NCBI RefSeq assembly: GCF_002443255.2
Contig: NW_019211454.1
Coordinates: 5,117,858-5,181,857, forward strand
Direction: 5' to 3'
DNA from: Varroa destructor
Taxonomy: Eukaryota; Arthropoda; Arachnida; Mesostigmata; Varroidae
Length of the DNA stretch: 64,000 nucleotides
Positions 37,085 through 50,274 of the stretch are shown here, piece by piece. Made by a program: the position numbers and the translations under genes. Position 1 is the first letter of the stretch; each line of letters begins with the position of its first letter. The notes under the pieces were generated by a model. It did no database searches. It was not told the DNA's origin and saw nothing but the letters and a program-made list of their open reading frames with translations.

Positions 37085-38691
37085 GGAGAAGTGTGGAAGT
37101 GTGGCTCCTTAGAAGGAACAGGCCGCACGCACCGCCAAAGAAAAAATACCACCACAATGGAAAAAGTGCAAAGAACAAAAGAGCGAGGGAAAACGGAGCT
37201 CAAGTGTTTGCGAGGAAAAGAAACCTCAATTGAAAAATGTCCGTCAGCGCGTATGCGCCTATTCAGTGGTTTGATTCGGAGGCCAATCTCTCCCCTGGGT
37301 TGATAGGTAACTTGGGTCTACTGAGTTGACGCCGGCGTATTGTAGTTGAACGCGAGACAAGTCTACCATAGGGAATCGGGCATGATGGAGATTCGCGGTC
37401 TGCTGCCCACGGCCGAAAACTCGGCTGACTTTCGGCAGGAAGGCCTGCTGATGAACTAAAGGCAAACAATAAACTATGCGCCATCTCACTGTCGGATGTG
37501 TCCGAAAAGTCGAATCAGCAAGGCCTTATTGTAGGACACCTGTGCAAAAATAGAAAAGAAGTATAAGAGAGAATATATCAAATCTGCAAGCGATTGATCG
37601 GCTCGAAAGTGAATCAATTATAGGGAATAGATGTTATGCCGCTGGCTTATATACTATACAAGCTGTATAAATGCACAAAAATGTTATTTCGTTTTACACC
37701 TCTTTTTTTCTATTATAAAGCGTTACTCCAATATGATAGAATTTCAAATGCCCTCTGCAAATGTGACTTTTGCTCGCGCAGTCTCACAGATGTATTTGAA
37801 ACAAATACATTACAAGTATAATACATATATAGCTATATGATATAACGAAATTTTCCGAAATCCTAACAAAATCAAATCCTAATTAATTTAGCCTGACGCC
37901 AAGAATTGTACCTGTCAAATAGCGCATGCGTAAGCTATATGATTTCTGAAAATCCTACTATACGCATGCTTAACACCATTTGTATTAGCAAGCATTTTCC
38001 TTTTTCTGATGAAAATCGTAATGTTTTTCTTTTTTATATTTGTGTGCGGCCTTGAAGCGACTTCATGCGTGAAGACGTCCTTTTCGACGAAAATTCCGGT
38101 AAAGTCCGAGCGATCTGTAGTAATGCAGAATAATGTCCTTGGATAAATATCTAGATACTTAAGCGAAGTTGTGGAAAATCATCAACCTCCCTTTCGAATT
38201 CGTCTTGATTAATATAATTTTCGATAGCTGTCCAAGCTTAGTTCTGCCTAAGCAAAGCTGGAAATCGCAGTTGATGTGCCACCGTGTTAGCTGGTCTTTT
38301 TACCGTTGGACCAAAAAGTAAAAAGAGTTCATATCTCGGATATGAGACACTGGTGACAAGCATCATGAAACCACCGTGAAAAAATGATCAAATAAGAAGA
38401 AAAAATGGGCCAGTAACGAGCAAATAGGCCCTAGGCGCAAAGTCGGCGCGACAGCTTTCTATACGCTGACTCTTCTCTAACGCAACAGTCACAGCGAAGT
38501 AAAAGGAGTAAAGGGCCATATTGTGTAGTTAAAATGTCCATGTCTACCTGCAATGTTACTCGCCATACATATCAAGCTGATTTTCATATGCCGTTGCCCG
38601 TAATGATGTAAGGGGGCATATATATATACACAGAGTATTAATCATCATTTTCGATCTAGCCATAGCTCCCTGAGAACTTTAGCGACCGTTA

Positions 38692-39171
38692 TTATTGCCA
38701 CCGATCATAACTCGGTTGGCAGGACCCCCTGGCGTCTTCTCGTTGGAGTTGCCACTCGTAGTCCAAGGCAATGCCGTGACATGGCGGGGTCATTGTTCTC
38801 AACTGAGAAGCTCTGAAGACGCCTGGTTCTGTTGATGAGTCAGCAAAACGATAGTCTGTTACCGCTTGGCGGCGAAGGAATATGTGTAGTCGTCATAAAG
38901 CAGGTCTCGTTACGATGTCCTTTGAAGACTCACGTTGTGTTCGCACCTTACACATTTTGACAATGCCCCGCTGAGACTATACGTAATCGTTCTGCGGTAG
39001 CCTGAGTAAAACGCGAAAACGCAATGATTCAAATGCTGTGGCTTCTTGATAAATAGATGGTAACGCTTCAATCTGGCCGTCGGGATTGAACATCGGCAGT
39101 GCCTCGAGAGTCGAATCACTTCCCGAACCGCAATCAATTACAAGGATCACCAAGTTAAAAGGGAAGTTAAA
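38692..39171 (-). CDS. Candidate two-exon coding segment with an in-frame TAG
   Basis: On the minus strand a frame open from 39171 (includes LVILVIDCGSGSDSTLEALP, then MFNPDGQIEALPSIYQEATA) meets TAG at 38977-38979. It then stays open 14 codons (KMCKVRTQ) to CAAC|GTGAGT at 38934. A 105-base intron with a TGCTGAC branch-like site ends at 38829 (TCATCAACAG), and the phase matches. Exon 38692-38828 continues in the same frame (RASQLRTMTPPCHGIALDYE, then WQLQREDARGSCQPSYDRWQ) to TAA. Composition is protein-like, but no family is recognised. The TAG may mean a pseudogene, an unrecognised acceptor just after it, or an error. Confidence 0.28.
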
Positions 39172-39193
39172 CACCTAATATAGATTTCGCTCA

Positions 39194-39406
39194 TCATTTA
39201 TCCGCTTTTCGCGCGGGCAAAAAGAAGAGTAAGGAAGCGAAGGTTATTTGCCTGTCTCTACGTGTCAAATAGTCGAAAAAAATGAAGACATCTTTTAAGT
39301 TATATTTAAAAAGCAGCCGATAGAAGTGGTGAAGATATTCTGGTGTGTAGCTAACAGCAACAGCAGCGAAACAAAATACAAAGGGCAATTGCGATCCTAG
39401 GAACAT
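39194..39406 (-). CDS. Candidate signal-peptide open frame upstream of the 38.7-39.2 kb segment
   Basis: An ATG at 39406 (minus) begins MFLGSQLPFVFCFAAVAVS, a plausible signal peptide, followed by YTPEYLHHFYRLLFKYNLKD and about 30 more residues to TGA at 39194-39196. It lies 23 bases before the open frame at 39171 on the same strand but in another frame, so a short intron would be needed to join them. No good donor was found. It may be a separate small secreted protein, a first exon, or chance. Confidence 0.25.
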   Translation of the reverse strand: MFLGSQLPFVFCFAAVAVSYTPEYLHHFYRLLFKYNLKDVFIFFDYLTRRDRQITFASLLFFLPARKADK

Positions 39407-39429
39407 ACGAGGCTCACTTGTCACCTTAA

Positions 39430-42400
39430 AAAGGGACTAATCGTTCAAGACTGATCTAACTTTTATGTCCTTTCGCCGACTGCGACATTGATGACGGGCT
39501 GAGCATTGATGAAAGAGTTGGCTGAAAAATCTCTAGTGTGGATGATAAATTTAAACAACTAATTTAGACAGTTCATTTATTCAGGCAGATATGGCATCGT
39601 GGCTTTACAAAGAAACGTACACACATTTCTGTACTCTTTTCTATAAAGCTCGTTGTTTTTGTTTTTAGGGTAACACTTTTAGATTAGGTTTTAGGTTAGA
39701 AAGCTCTTGAAGACAATAGATGCAACTACGACAACCTGATTAAGGAGTATTTTCCTACAATATACCTGTTGGATTACCCAACAGAACGATGCAAGTAAAG
39801 CATTGTCAACTGGTAATTCGAATTGCGCAATTTCTCACAGAAAATTTCTATCTATTTCGGTAAGTTAATTTATGTACTGTCAAACTATCACAGTATAGAT
39901 ATGCGACATTTTCTTCTGGTTCCAGTCTGTTGCTCTATCGGCCAATAACTTTGTCCGTATAGCAGTAGCCAAAATAGCTGAAGTCAACTAACGATATCGA
40001 GCTACTGGTATACAGCAGTGGTCTTTCGATTACTTAAACGTTGCATATTGCTTAAACGAATGACAGTCGGGTCTTGTGCCATCGGTGCGATGGCCGGCAA
40101 GGCGGGCCTCCTGAAGCAAAAGATTGTCCTTGCGTTGTCGAGGTAGTCAAATAAATGTAAGAACCACACTTGAGCTGCCAGATGAACACGAGCTAGTGGA
40201 TATCATTGAGCTTTTTAGCGTAGTAAATAGCACCCGTTCGTGAAAAGAGGAAAGCTCGTGGCAGAGCACCAAATGACCGGAAGTTGATCGTCTCATAAAA
40301 TGGACCACTCTTACGACGATCTTCCTGGTCAGTTACTTTATTTGGAGTTTAGCAACGGGCATGTGACTTCGAGGGTGCACCCGTCGCTTGCGATCACATG
40401 GACGTATGTCTTAAGGACCACTTTTCGTGCCGGGCCTATGTCGGCAATATGCTGATAATATATTGCAGCCTCTAACGGATTGCGGAGATACTCTATTTCT
40501 GTGGAGACAGCTAAAACATCGGCGGACATGCATCTGCTTTAATGAAGTATCAATAATACATATAGCCGGCGGCATCTAATATTATCTGTACTCAACAGGA
40601 AGTCCAGCACAACTCAAGCCAATGGGAATAGTTCGTTTCATTGCATTAGATTATAAAATTAGATGGCATACCGATACTAAGAAAAGGTTTAATTGTACAC
40701 AAATAGACTTCTGCATTTAAATGAAGATAAAAAAAAATTGAATAATTTTACACAGGGACTACTTTAAGCTAAATCGAGTTAAAAAAAAGTTTCCATCACT
40801 TCATATTTGATAGAAGGCTGTTTGAATTGAAAGCCGCCCAAAAGCTTTATTAGTCCTATTTGGAACATACACATGTTCCTTACTTTTTCCTAAAGGATAA
40901 AATCATCCTTGAACACTGACTACTAGCTAGTCTTGTTGCTGTCGGTTGTCGAGTAGGCTAATGAAGCCAGTACTGCTCATACAACTTCAATATTGAACTC
41001 GGGACACCTTACCTAGCGCGGCTCCCGTTCTTCAATACCAAACGGTTGCTGAAGAACAGTTAAGTCCATAAACCTCTTCGCATTTTTGCTCTTCAAAGCT
41101 TCGCATGTCATTATGGATGAATGACCTCGTAAAGTGTTAACATTGTTGACATAACCTTAGCTACTTTACTCCAAAAAGGTTTTACGGCGCACGGCTTTGT
41201 CTGATGACGAAAATCTCTCTGTCACCTAAAGCAATGCGGTCTTGGGCGTCACCTTCAGTCGCCCGTTAGCTCTCAGCCAATATTCCTCTTCCTCGATTTT
41301 CGTTTACTGACAGATGTGTCGTGTGCCCCTAAATACAGAGAGGCTTGGTGACAGTCGGCCTATGTGTGTGGTACGCTGTTTAACACTTAATAAGTTCCGC
41401 CCGCGGCCCTCAGCGAGCGGCCTCAGCTCAGAAACGGGGGGGAAGAGAATGGATTAGAATTTCGCTTTTTTTTTTTTTTTTTTTTTATAGTTTTATAGCG
41501 TCTCTTGATGGAGCGAAAGTAAAAACATCGCCAGCAGACTGGCTAGTCAAGTTGGTTGAAGTAGGCAGGTCCAACATTCAAATTCGATCTAACTCACACG
41601 ATGTTCAGTGGCATTTACAGCTAGAAAACAGCGCCTTGTCTGTGTGCTGGGGTCTGTTTGCTAAACTGAAGTCGTTGCTCGCCATCGTGTCCGAGGTGGC
41701 GAAGTGTTTATCAAGATAGGTTGAGGAAATCTACGTAGCATTGCAGCCTTCTCCTGTGAGCGTAGGAGAGTTGTTCTGAAGTGTGTCAGCTATGTTTCGT
41801 TTGCCAGCGACAGAATTTTTAGGCAGAGAGAGAGGCCAGGTTAGTGGAGTTAGCTATTGAAACCGTTAGCCCCCTGTGGTGGTATCGCATGTGCTTGTAT
41901 AACTAACCTAAATTACGGCATCGGCTGAACTTCAATGAAGGCTGCTGCTTTGATGGTCCAGAATGTTATTATCACGTGAGAACAACGGGGAAGAAAACTG
42001 TAAATTCTCTGAATCCAATACAGGGACTGGGGTTCGTATCAGTGATTCTGCACAGAAGGTGGACGGAAAGGAAAACGAACGGGATATATAAAATGTTCCG
42101 TAGTAAAGATAGCGATCGTTATTTTTTGGGTCACGCCATTGAGTGACGCATGGAACATTCATTGACTGCTTCTAACTAGCGTTGCAGAGAAAGCACCTTA
42201 ACTGTTGTTGACAAAATTATTTAAACGGCCGCAAAAATAGCAATATAGTGACCATTTTCTGTTTCTCTAACGAACGCTAGATGGGTTCATAGAATAGAAC
42301 GGGAAATATAAACGGGTATAATTAGATATACAAGTGAAATGACTGTTATTATTCCCGAACTCGGATGAAGAGTCACCTTCTAATTTTTCGCTTATAACAA

Positions 42401-42769
42401 TTATCCGACTGATACACTTGCTAATCAATTTTATGCAATTTTTTTTTGTTTTTGTATTAAACATATTATTAAAGATGCACTCATTTTATTATTTACTAAT
42501 AATAATAACTCGACTTTCAACAGCTCCCTGCCTTTTTGCCAATTTAAGTCGGTACGCCACATATTATACTCAAACATACAATTAGCTAAACAGTTTTCAA
42601 CAGTTTATCTAAAGCTAGGAGTATCACCAAAGTGACGCTAGCCGCAATGACTCTGTTATGGAAAACTAAAAATGATTCTGCCCAATTCATTTCTATGCAA
42701 TAGGTGTGGCAGCGAAAGCGACTTTGTCGAAGGGGCTTGTCATAGGGCCTGCCCCTTGCTCGTAGGAAC
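39430..42769. other. No supported gene
   Basis: Mostly AT-rich, with a 21-base T run at 41466-41486. A minus-strand frame at 41932-42162 starts with ATG and contains a strong pyrimidine-rich acceptor (CCGTCCACCTTCTGTGCAG). It might be a terminal exon, but no partner or family was identified. Confidence 0.4.
41466..41486. repeat. Poly-T run of 21
   Basis: An uninterrupted T homopolymer. It could be the tail of a minus-strand retroposed sequence, but no body was recognised. Confidence 0.9.
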
Positions 42770-42964
42770 CTGCGCAAAGCGCGCGGCTGCGAGCATGAAA
42801 AAGTCTCGTAAATTTTGTATCGACCAACTCAATAACAGAGAGGGAAAATAGTCCAGCTTCTGTCCGGTAGCCTGGGGCGATGCGATCAAGTCTACGGCGA
42901 TTTCCTGTTGTGATAAGCCAGCTGATAACGACACTGTCGTCACGACAAAGGCTCCGGAGAATAT
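42770..42964 (-). CDS. Candidate coding exon, hydrophobic, unrecognised
   Basis: A minus-strand frame open from 42964 encodes FSGAFVVTTVSLSAGLSQQE, then IAVDLIASPQATGQKLDYFP and LLLSWSIQNLRDFFMLAAAR, and ends at CAG|GTTCCT (42770/42769). Without splicing it reads nine more codons to a stop. The sequence is protein-like and partly hydrophobic, suggesting part of a membrane or secreted protein. There is no ATG in frame at the left end and no clean acceptor, so the upstream boundary is unknown. Confidence 0.25.
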
Positions 42965-45900
42965 TTAGGGAATCATGTGTGGAACTATACGTGAAACACG
43001 TTGAAATCGCACCCCGACACCTAGTGCTTCAAACTTCTTATTATGTTAGATATTAATTCAGACTGCATTGTATATTGGGCCGATTTCTTTGTGAGTATCC
43101 AACAATAACAGATATTAAAAACGACGCGAATGAGCTACTGTTAAGTTAAAAATCTGTCTCATTTGCTATTGTAAAGGCAACATAAATTAATAGAAGAGCA
43201 CTATTTGCCATGAATAAGATTTAGGTGAATGAAAACAAAGGGCTTTTCTTACAAGTTAGACCTTTTTTTTTTTCGTTTTAATCGAAAGAAGTTGGACTAG
43301 TTGTATTTGAGGTTTGTATTTTATCGGACTAAAATTTCCCCAATGTGTTCCCACGTGTTAACGGGACTTAAAAATACAGTCGTTTGGTTGGCCCCAGACT
43401 CGGAAAATTAATCGAAATTGAATCGGAACCATTATGTATTCATGGGCAAGCTAGAATAACGTCATCAAATATACATATGCTTATAAGTAGCCCATGCTGC
43501 TGCCAACAGGATATTCCAAGGGCATTGTTACTTATGTCGTTTCGATGAAGGCAACTGGCGTGCACTTCCAGTACGGCTCCGCAGGTGTTACAAGACTGAA
43601 AACGAATATTTTATTTTTCTGTCATGTTCGATACGATGGCCGACGCCAGCTCGTATAGGGCAACTCGGTTCATTCGGCAAGAAACATGCACAGCCACGTG
43701 CACACGGTTCAATCGATGAATACTATATTGTACAACTATACATGTCTGTTATAGTATTAGTCACCGTCCATATGTGTACATTTATTTACGATCTATAAGT
43801 TTCAAGCAAATAAGCTCACATAGCGGCCCTAATAAAGATGCTGTGTTCTTCGATTGCCGATAGAGCTATTTCCTTCAGGATCCTATATTTCCTACATATC
43901 TGTTTATATGAATGACTGAATGGCCTAACCTTCGAGGCTACCCGAAATGTGTGTCATGTTTATCGTTATAGACGAAGGCTTTTGGTAGCAGAACTGACTC
44001 CAGCGGCGAATGAGCACAAAAAGAGACAACAGGATTCCCGTTCTGCTCGAACTTCAGAGTCGAAACATCATTTTCGGAATTACGAGTATCTGTCGTCCCA
44101 CTAAACATACGAAGGATCCTCGATGTCGACATAAACAACGACGAACCTTGTAATATTTCTTCGATTGCTGGCTGGTGTCAGTGGCCTAGGTTGTCATATC
44201 TATATACACATACAGATACCTTTTCGTTGACAAGCAATGTATAGATCCAGATATAAGACTAGCGGTAAATTTTGATAGGACGCGGTGCTTGAAGCAACAA
44301 GCGTCAACGACAAATTTCTGTGCTGCCTCGTTAGATCAGCGTACACCATAGATATTTTTTGCCGCCTTTGTGCCTAGCACTCAGACTGAAGACTGCACCT
44401 ATCAAGTCCGAGCAGATGAGCGTGTGAACTATAAACCTGTCTTCCCAGGTCGCGAGGACGATACCGCTGAGCCGAGTAGCGGCCGCATGTCATCGTTAGC
44501 GATTCTGGGTAGCACTTGTGATACTACATCGTTCTAAAAGACCTGGATGATTATTGCCTCGTTAGCTAGCAGTATTTACGAGAACGTTTGCTGATTTAAG
44601 GCCAACCAAAGCAGACGCTAGAAGTATTGAAATATGTAGAAATATAGGAATTGTGGAAAAATAGAAATAAGGACGGGAGAATGTATGCCCTTGCGTGAGC
44701 AATGCATGATCGAATTTTAGGCTTTACCTTCATGCTGTAAGGACCAAGATGTAAGAAGCGATTCATATACATTTCCGTTTTGCATAATCGATTTGAGTTA
44801 AATTAAGTAGAGTGTAGTATTCTAAAACATTTTAGAAGAGATTGCATTGACCGTACGGAAAACAGATAAACGGAAACGCATGTCGATGTCTTTGGACCAA
44901 CAGCGAACCGTGAGGGGAGTAATGAGAAAGGCTATAGGACAATTATCATCTATAAAGTTTTTTAGAGGCTCGAGCAACTTTTACATTAAATTAGGTAGAA
45001 CAAAAGTAGTTCTGTATTTGTTACATGTGCTCCTCTTTTCTGTTTACTTTTTCTTTTATTTTAGATAATCAGTTGTAACACACGCTACGTTACCTATCAC
45101 TGTCACTATAAAATGAAAATCTCTCTTTGCTAGATGTACTTAGTTTAGAAGATAGTCACGTTTTCCGAATTGCCCAGTAAGCTATAATAGCTTACAAAGC
45201 TAATAAAAGTTTTTTTTTTTTGCTACCTCAGTTCGCCCTAAGAATTATTCCAGAAGCAAATTCAAGTCATTAGTACCAACTGATGTACTATTAAAATAGG
45301 ATGGTCCTATTAAATTACAATGCATACTTTTTTTTGGGAAATCATATATATCATCTTTTGCATTAATATCTACAAAGGTTCAAGTTGACAGATTTTGGTT
45401 TTGCTATTTAACAAATAGATTGAGGTGGCATATGAGGACAGCATAAAGGCAGTCAGTGTATTTCTAGACAGCGGCTGGGTTACGGGAGGCGATAAGGTAA
45501 ACGGCAAAATTCGGGCAAACAGATCTCGCGCTCTGATAGATTGTTATTCAGATGACGAAAACAGGGGCAAACAACAATTTAATTAGCTATGCGATGATTA
45601 AGTGGCGTCAGCGGTGAAACAAATACTCGGCAGTATCTTTGTTACGGTAGGACCAGGTTGACCCCGTGCGACCAGTTTTCATTTGACGGAATTCAATGCT
45701 GATTTGTAACATTCACATGGTCGAGTCGGCTCGAAAGAAGGCTGTTAGCAGAAATAGGCACAATGAAAAAATACAAATATGTCACCATCTTATCGACGGG
45801 TCTTAGTTGGTAGGATTACGGTACGGATAAGACAGAGGCTTGTCATTTAGACATTTTAGTGGAATAAAGTTGTTAGTAATTTGAAATATCAGTTATATGA

Positions 45901-46736
45901 AATGTCCAGTAAGACAATTTAGTTAAAATGGCTGTGACAGATCTATCATAGATCCTGCTACCAGATCATTCGGAATGAATAGTGGGCATGGGCCGAGTGG
46001 GTACTATAAGGCGCTAGTCGACTATCATCACCTGTACCTGTGGCGTTTTCGCGGTCGAGCTCGTGAGATACAATTCTGATTAAGGCCGTTCCACATGATT
46101 AAGTTCGATGAGATGCAGTTCGGAAAGTGGGTTTTAGTGCAAAACTCTTCCATATGCACTATCTCAAACTGAACATTCGACCATGAAATACCGCAACATA
46201 GTTATAGCGGCGTCCTGTTAGCTTCGAGTAAGATGACAGTGCAAAAAATATCTACTGATAATATTTTACAATCGGCCTGTTTTACAGAGAAGCTGACCAC
46301 CCTCTGAATCTGATTTAACCTTTATGGCTTCAATATAGTAGTACGCATATCAAAAGTTTCGCATTTTTAAGGGCCTACAGAGGTCCTAACCACTATATAG
46401 TAAATTAACACGATTTATTATGATTATATCTAGTATTATCTAGGTCATTGTCACGATGGCTACAATCGAACTTCATTATGACCATAAGAAACATTGAACT
46501 TGGTTATACACAAACTCGTCAAGATTCGAGCATGATACCACCAAAAAATTCAATAATAGCAACAGGTCACTATATGAATACTAACCTTTGCCACGTTTAC
46601 CGCGTATATAAAATTGATTATTATAGCATTACATTACAGAACAGCATCTGTGTTCATTTCCTTTATCACGATACGCGGATTTTGTCACGGAGAGAGCTCC
46701 AGATATATGTTTCTCAAACACAAAAAAAAGGAGTGA

Positions 46737-46778
46737 TTTCCGGCCGAAAAGAGGCTCTAGCCTCTTTTCGGCCGGAAA
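46737..46778. repeat. Perfect 20-bp hairpin with 2-base loop
   Basis: The arms at 46737-46756 (TTTCCGGCCGAAAAGAGGCT) and 46759-46778 are exact reverse complements around CT. The stem is more GC-rich than its surroundings. This is almost a continuous 42-base palindrome. Confidence 0.95.
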
Positions 46779-47594
46779 CATTAGGAAACTACTAACCGTA
46801 GCTAATCAGCGATCACAAATAGTAAAGATGCTCAATGTAGAATGGAACGGCAGAAGTGTTCCGGACGTACCAGGATTAACCTCGACTTCTATGGTATCAA
46901 CCTCCATGACACGTTGAAGGCAACATTCTTCAAGTTATGTGCGAACAGGTATAGCGAAAAAGGGAGCGGACTTCGGACATCAATTGCTTTGCGTAAATTC
47001 AGTGACATTACCAAAAATTACTCTTCACGACTCGTCGCCTATTCAACTAGGCTCATCATAAAATAAGACATAATCTATCTTCGAAAGATGTTTAACGAAT
47101 TCGCAGAGTGCATCATAAACCTGATATGCACGAAAATGTATGCATCCGCGCTCATTTTTCTTACAGTAACTTTTACATGGACTCGTTACATGATAAAATT
47201 TTGTGTGAATTTCATTCAGTCAATGGCGGCCACGCGCTGCATTGTCGTCCGGTCTAATAACTATCATGACAAGAGGTTAGTGATCTCTGTCGTTGCCAGT
47301 TAGCCTGATCAAGCATCTGATAGTGGTCCGAGATCGCTCGAATGATTTCATCTCTATTTGGCCATTCTCCGATAAGCTGAGCGAGTGATATATATATACA
47401 CGCTGATTTGGCGGGAAAAGGTTGGCGTCTCGTTGTAACGAGACTCGGTGTCTAGCCTATAATGGCATAAACGTTACTGGCGCAACAATTTCTTCAAAGA
47501 GTTTACTCTCGCCTACTATTTCCCTCGCAACTGACTAAATCGTATATTGATTTTGTGAGACCGATTGATTTCATTATTTGGTATAATCAGTACA

Positions 47595-47599
47595 GACAC

Positions 47600-47634
<35 letters not shown>
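47595..47634. repeat. (CA)n microsatellite
   Basis: About 19 CA units with one CG interruption, followed by a short TA tract. Confidence 0.95.
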
Positions 47635-47640
<6 letters not shown>

Positions 47641-48418
47641 TATATATATACGAAGTGGTCCGGCAGAAGGTGAGCGCGAACTTCAAAAAAGAACTAATTA
47701 AAACGATATCAATGAGAAAGAATACATAAAGAATGTTGCTTTGTTTTTTTTGGTTTGCTATTTTTGCTAGCTTAATTAAGATATAAAGATTCTGTAATAG
47801 GAATGGATGAAAAAACATTTGTCGACACTCTATATTGGTTGACCTTTACGGAAGTTGGCAAAATATATTTCCCGGTATAGTCGTCTTTGTCTCTACCCCG
47901 GTCAGTGTTTTTCTATTTCCTAAAAAAAAAAAAAAAATCATCGACAATCCAACCTTCACATGCCAGCCGAAATTATCAATGGCTTATAACATAGAAATGG
48001 CTGTTGTTTGATAATTTCAGCCACACATCAGCAAAAAAAAACCAGAGAAAACTGAATTCGACACGCTCAAGAAGGCAGTGTTACATCAAATTTCCTAATA
48101 ACCAATACCATGATTGACGTGCGTGCTATATAATTGACACGTTATAGGAAGCGTCATACGCACGACGGATATCCGAAATTGAATCAACACAAAACCGTAT
48201 CATTCTTTAAATAAGACTGTGGTGAACTGACCGTCTGGGCTTCACAATGATGATTCGAGGTCAGCCTTTACTTCAGTTGGAACAAATATATGAACTAGTA
48301 TATATTTAGATTGTCATTCAAGGAGAAAGAGAAAATTATTATTAGAATATTGTGAAATTAAGTAGAACCTGAACGACTTCGTAGCAAAGCTAGGTATAGG
48401 AAGAACTAAGCCAAAGCT

Positions 48419-48452
48419 TACCTTTGCTAGTTATTATTAACTAGCAAAGGTA
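48419..48452. repeat. Perfect 15-bp hairpin, 4-base loop
   Basis: TACCTTTGCTAGTTA at 48419-48433 and its exact reverse complement at 48438-48452 flank TTAT. Confidence 0.95.
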
Positions 48453-49036
48453 TTCTTCATATATCAGTCGTTGCAAATATGACAAAGCTAGATTCATCAT
48501 TGAAACTATCCGTAGGAGTCCATGCCGGACGATCATTACGTGATTTACAGTTCGTATGAGAGTGTTTCACACATTTTCACCTTATGAAGTTCAAAGTAAC
48601 GCTACTATTTGTATCTGGACACAGCCTCTGAGGTCAATATGACGCTTGTTTTGCATTACGCAGATTACTAGTGCGCCATATGAACCGTGTCCTGTCACAC
48701 TTAATTATTAGGTTTAATATTTAACGGACTCACCCGAAAATTAGGCAAAAAAGAATCAATCGACGTTTACAGACACCTGTACTGAGATACACTAACATGT
48801 CGTCCACAGCGACAACAAACGACTCTGGATTACGGATCATTCGGAGGTTTAGAATAGATAAAGACATTCTATTCACTTCTTCGGAAAGAAGGTACGATGT
48901 TAGCACGACAACATCGAAAACAATGGCAAGATCTAATAGCTTTATCCATTTAGAACCAGATCCACGTCATCTTTGTGGCTCGACCCACATGTGGACCCAA
49001 TAACAGTAGTTGGATTACATTTACATTGCATGAGTA

Positions 49037-49061
49037 GTCAAATAGGCGCTTCCTATTTGAC
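49037..49061. repeat. 10-bp hairpin, 5-base loop
   Basis: GTCAAATAGG, CGCTT, CCTATTTGAC: a perfect stem. Confidence 0.9.
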
Positions 49062-49207
49062 AAAAAAATGTTCAACTTACTAGGATTAACGTTGTACACC
49101 ACAGAACTTACCTGACTTGAAGGGTTTTCAATACACTGCCTATCTACGGTAAGGAAAAGGTAGGAAGAGGAAGAAAACGGAGACTTGAAAATATCTTAGG
49201 TTTTATC

Positions 49208-49375
49208 TCAGCTTACATCAATAGTTCGTGCTTGTGGCCTGTAGCGGCCTGCGGCGGTCAACAGAATGCTTCGAGGCGACGCCAAACGATTCATCGCGTA
49301 TCGGACATCCCCAGATGACTGAAGGCGATCTGCCAGAAGGGCGGCAACAAGCAGGAAATGGAGCTGTAAAGACAT
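49208..49375 (-). CDS. Candidate small secreted or mitochondrially targeted protein, 5' part
   Basis: From an ATG at 49375 (minus) a 55-codon frame begins MSLQLHFLLVAALLADRLQS, a credible signal peptide. It continues with Arg/Ser/Ala-rich residues (MNRLASPRSILLTAAGRYRP) to TGA at 49208-49210. A donor-like GAT|GTAAGC sits at 49217, so the frame may splice onward. Alternatively TCTTTACAG ending at 49364 is an acceptor paired with AAG|GTAAGC at 49428 (64-base intron). In that case translation could start at the internal Met, and the Arg-rich segment would resemble a mitochondrial presequence. GC content is raised relative to neighbours. No family is recognised. Confidence 0.28.
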   Translation of the reverse strand: MSLQLHFLLVAALLADRLQSSGDVRYAMNRLASPRSILLTAAGRYRPQARTIDVS

Positions 49376-49638
49376 AATGCTATATCATTATCAGACGTTA
49401 TATCACACTTATTGCTTGCTTGCTTACCTTGACACAGCAACAACAATAGCAAACAAAGCGGCCCTCCCTAAGTGATATAGGAGGCCATAGGCATGCCACG
49501 GCAATCCCGAGACAGCCGTTAGATAAGCAGGGGGTCCGGAGCGAGGGGTAGTTCCGTCCAAATGGACGTGTATGTTTTGTGGCAATTAATATCAAAGAAA
49601 CAGAGTGAAACGATAGCTGGAATATAAATATCGTTGGT

Positions 49639-49663
49639 AACGAAAAAGACTACCTTTTTCGTT
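49639..49663. repeat. 10-bp hairpin, 5-base loop
   Basis: AACGAAAAAG, ACTAC, CTTTTTCGTT: a perfect stem. Confidence 0.9.
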
Positions 49664-50274
49664 CATACAGAACATTAACGAGAGCTTTTTCGATGATTTG
49701 TTTTCGTAGCATCAATGAAATCAAAATCTAACAGTATTTTTCTCCTAAATTGACGAGGTAAAATTTGCACCACCTTCCTTTTCCCCATCATCAATTGAAA
49801 CTAAAAACAAAAACCTTACAATCTATAGAAGTTGCATGATCCGTCCCAATGTCAAGTTAAACTTTCCTTATGCTTTTATTGGCATTGTGTTATCTTCAAT
49901 AGGAGATTGTTCCTAGCATGTTTTACTCATTCGAGATTTCCTATCATCGATAACTTGCAACAAGCTTCACGCTACAACATGAAGTAATCTAAGTGTTAAT
50001 CTGTTTCGAGACACTTGATTCCAACTATTAGATGAACTGGCCTGATGATAATGACAGCTCTATTTGATCTACGAATAGCAGAAGCACCCAAGACATCGAC
50101 CGCTTGCCTTCGCCCACTTCCCCGTCAGCTTCACGTTTCGACTAATAAGTTGTCCGCTTCGACAGTGACTGCAGGGCCTCGGCAATGCGTCCTTATCAGG
50201 CCTCTTCGTTTGCTCCCTGGTTCTTATCTTGAAAAGGCTGTTGTCCCCTTCGGCGTTTCGTTAAGTGTACAACA

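Larger units (their letters stand above)
42970..49207. other. Long stretch without supported gene
   Basis: About 6 kb, largely AT-rich. A minus-strand ATG frame at 43938-44138 and plus-strand frames near 46448 and 46842 were examined and not recognised. The region holds a CA microsatellite and two of the longest perfect hairpins in the window (46737-46778 and 48419-48452). Confidence 0.5.

Noticed and set aside
38692..39406. Idea that this segment is an ionotropic (chemosensory) receptor
   Set aside because: A signal peptide and short hydrophobic strands are not enough. No ligand-binding or channel motif is visible.
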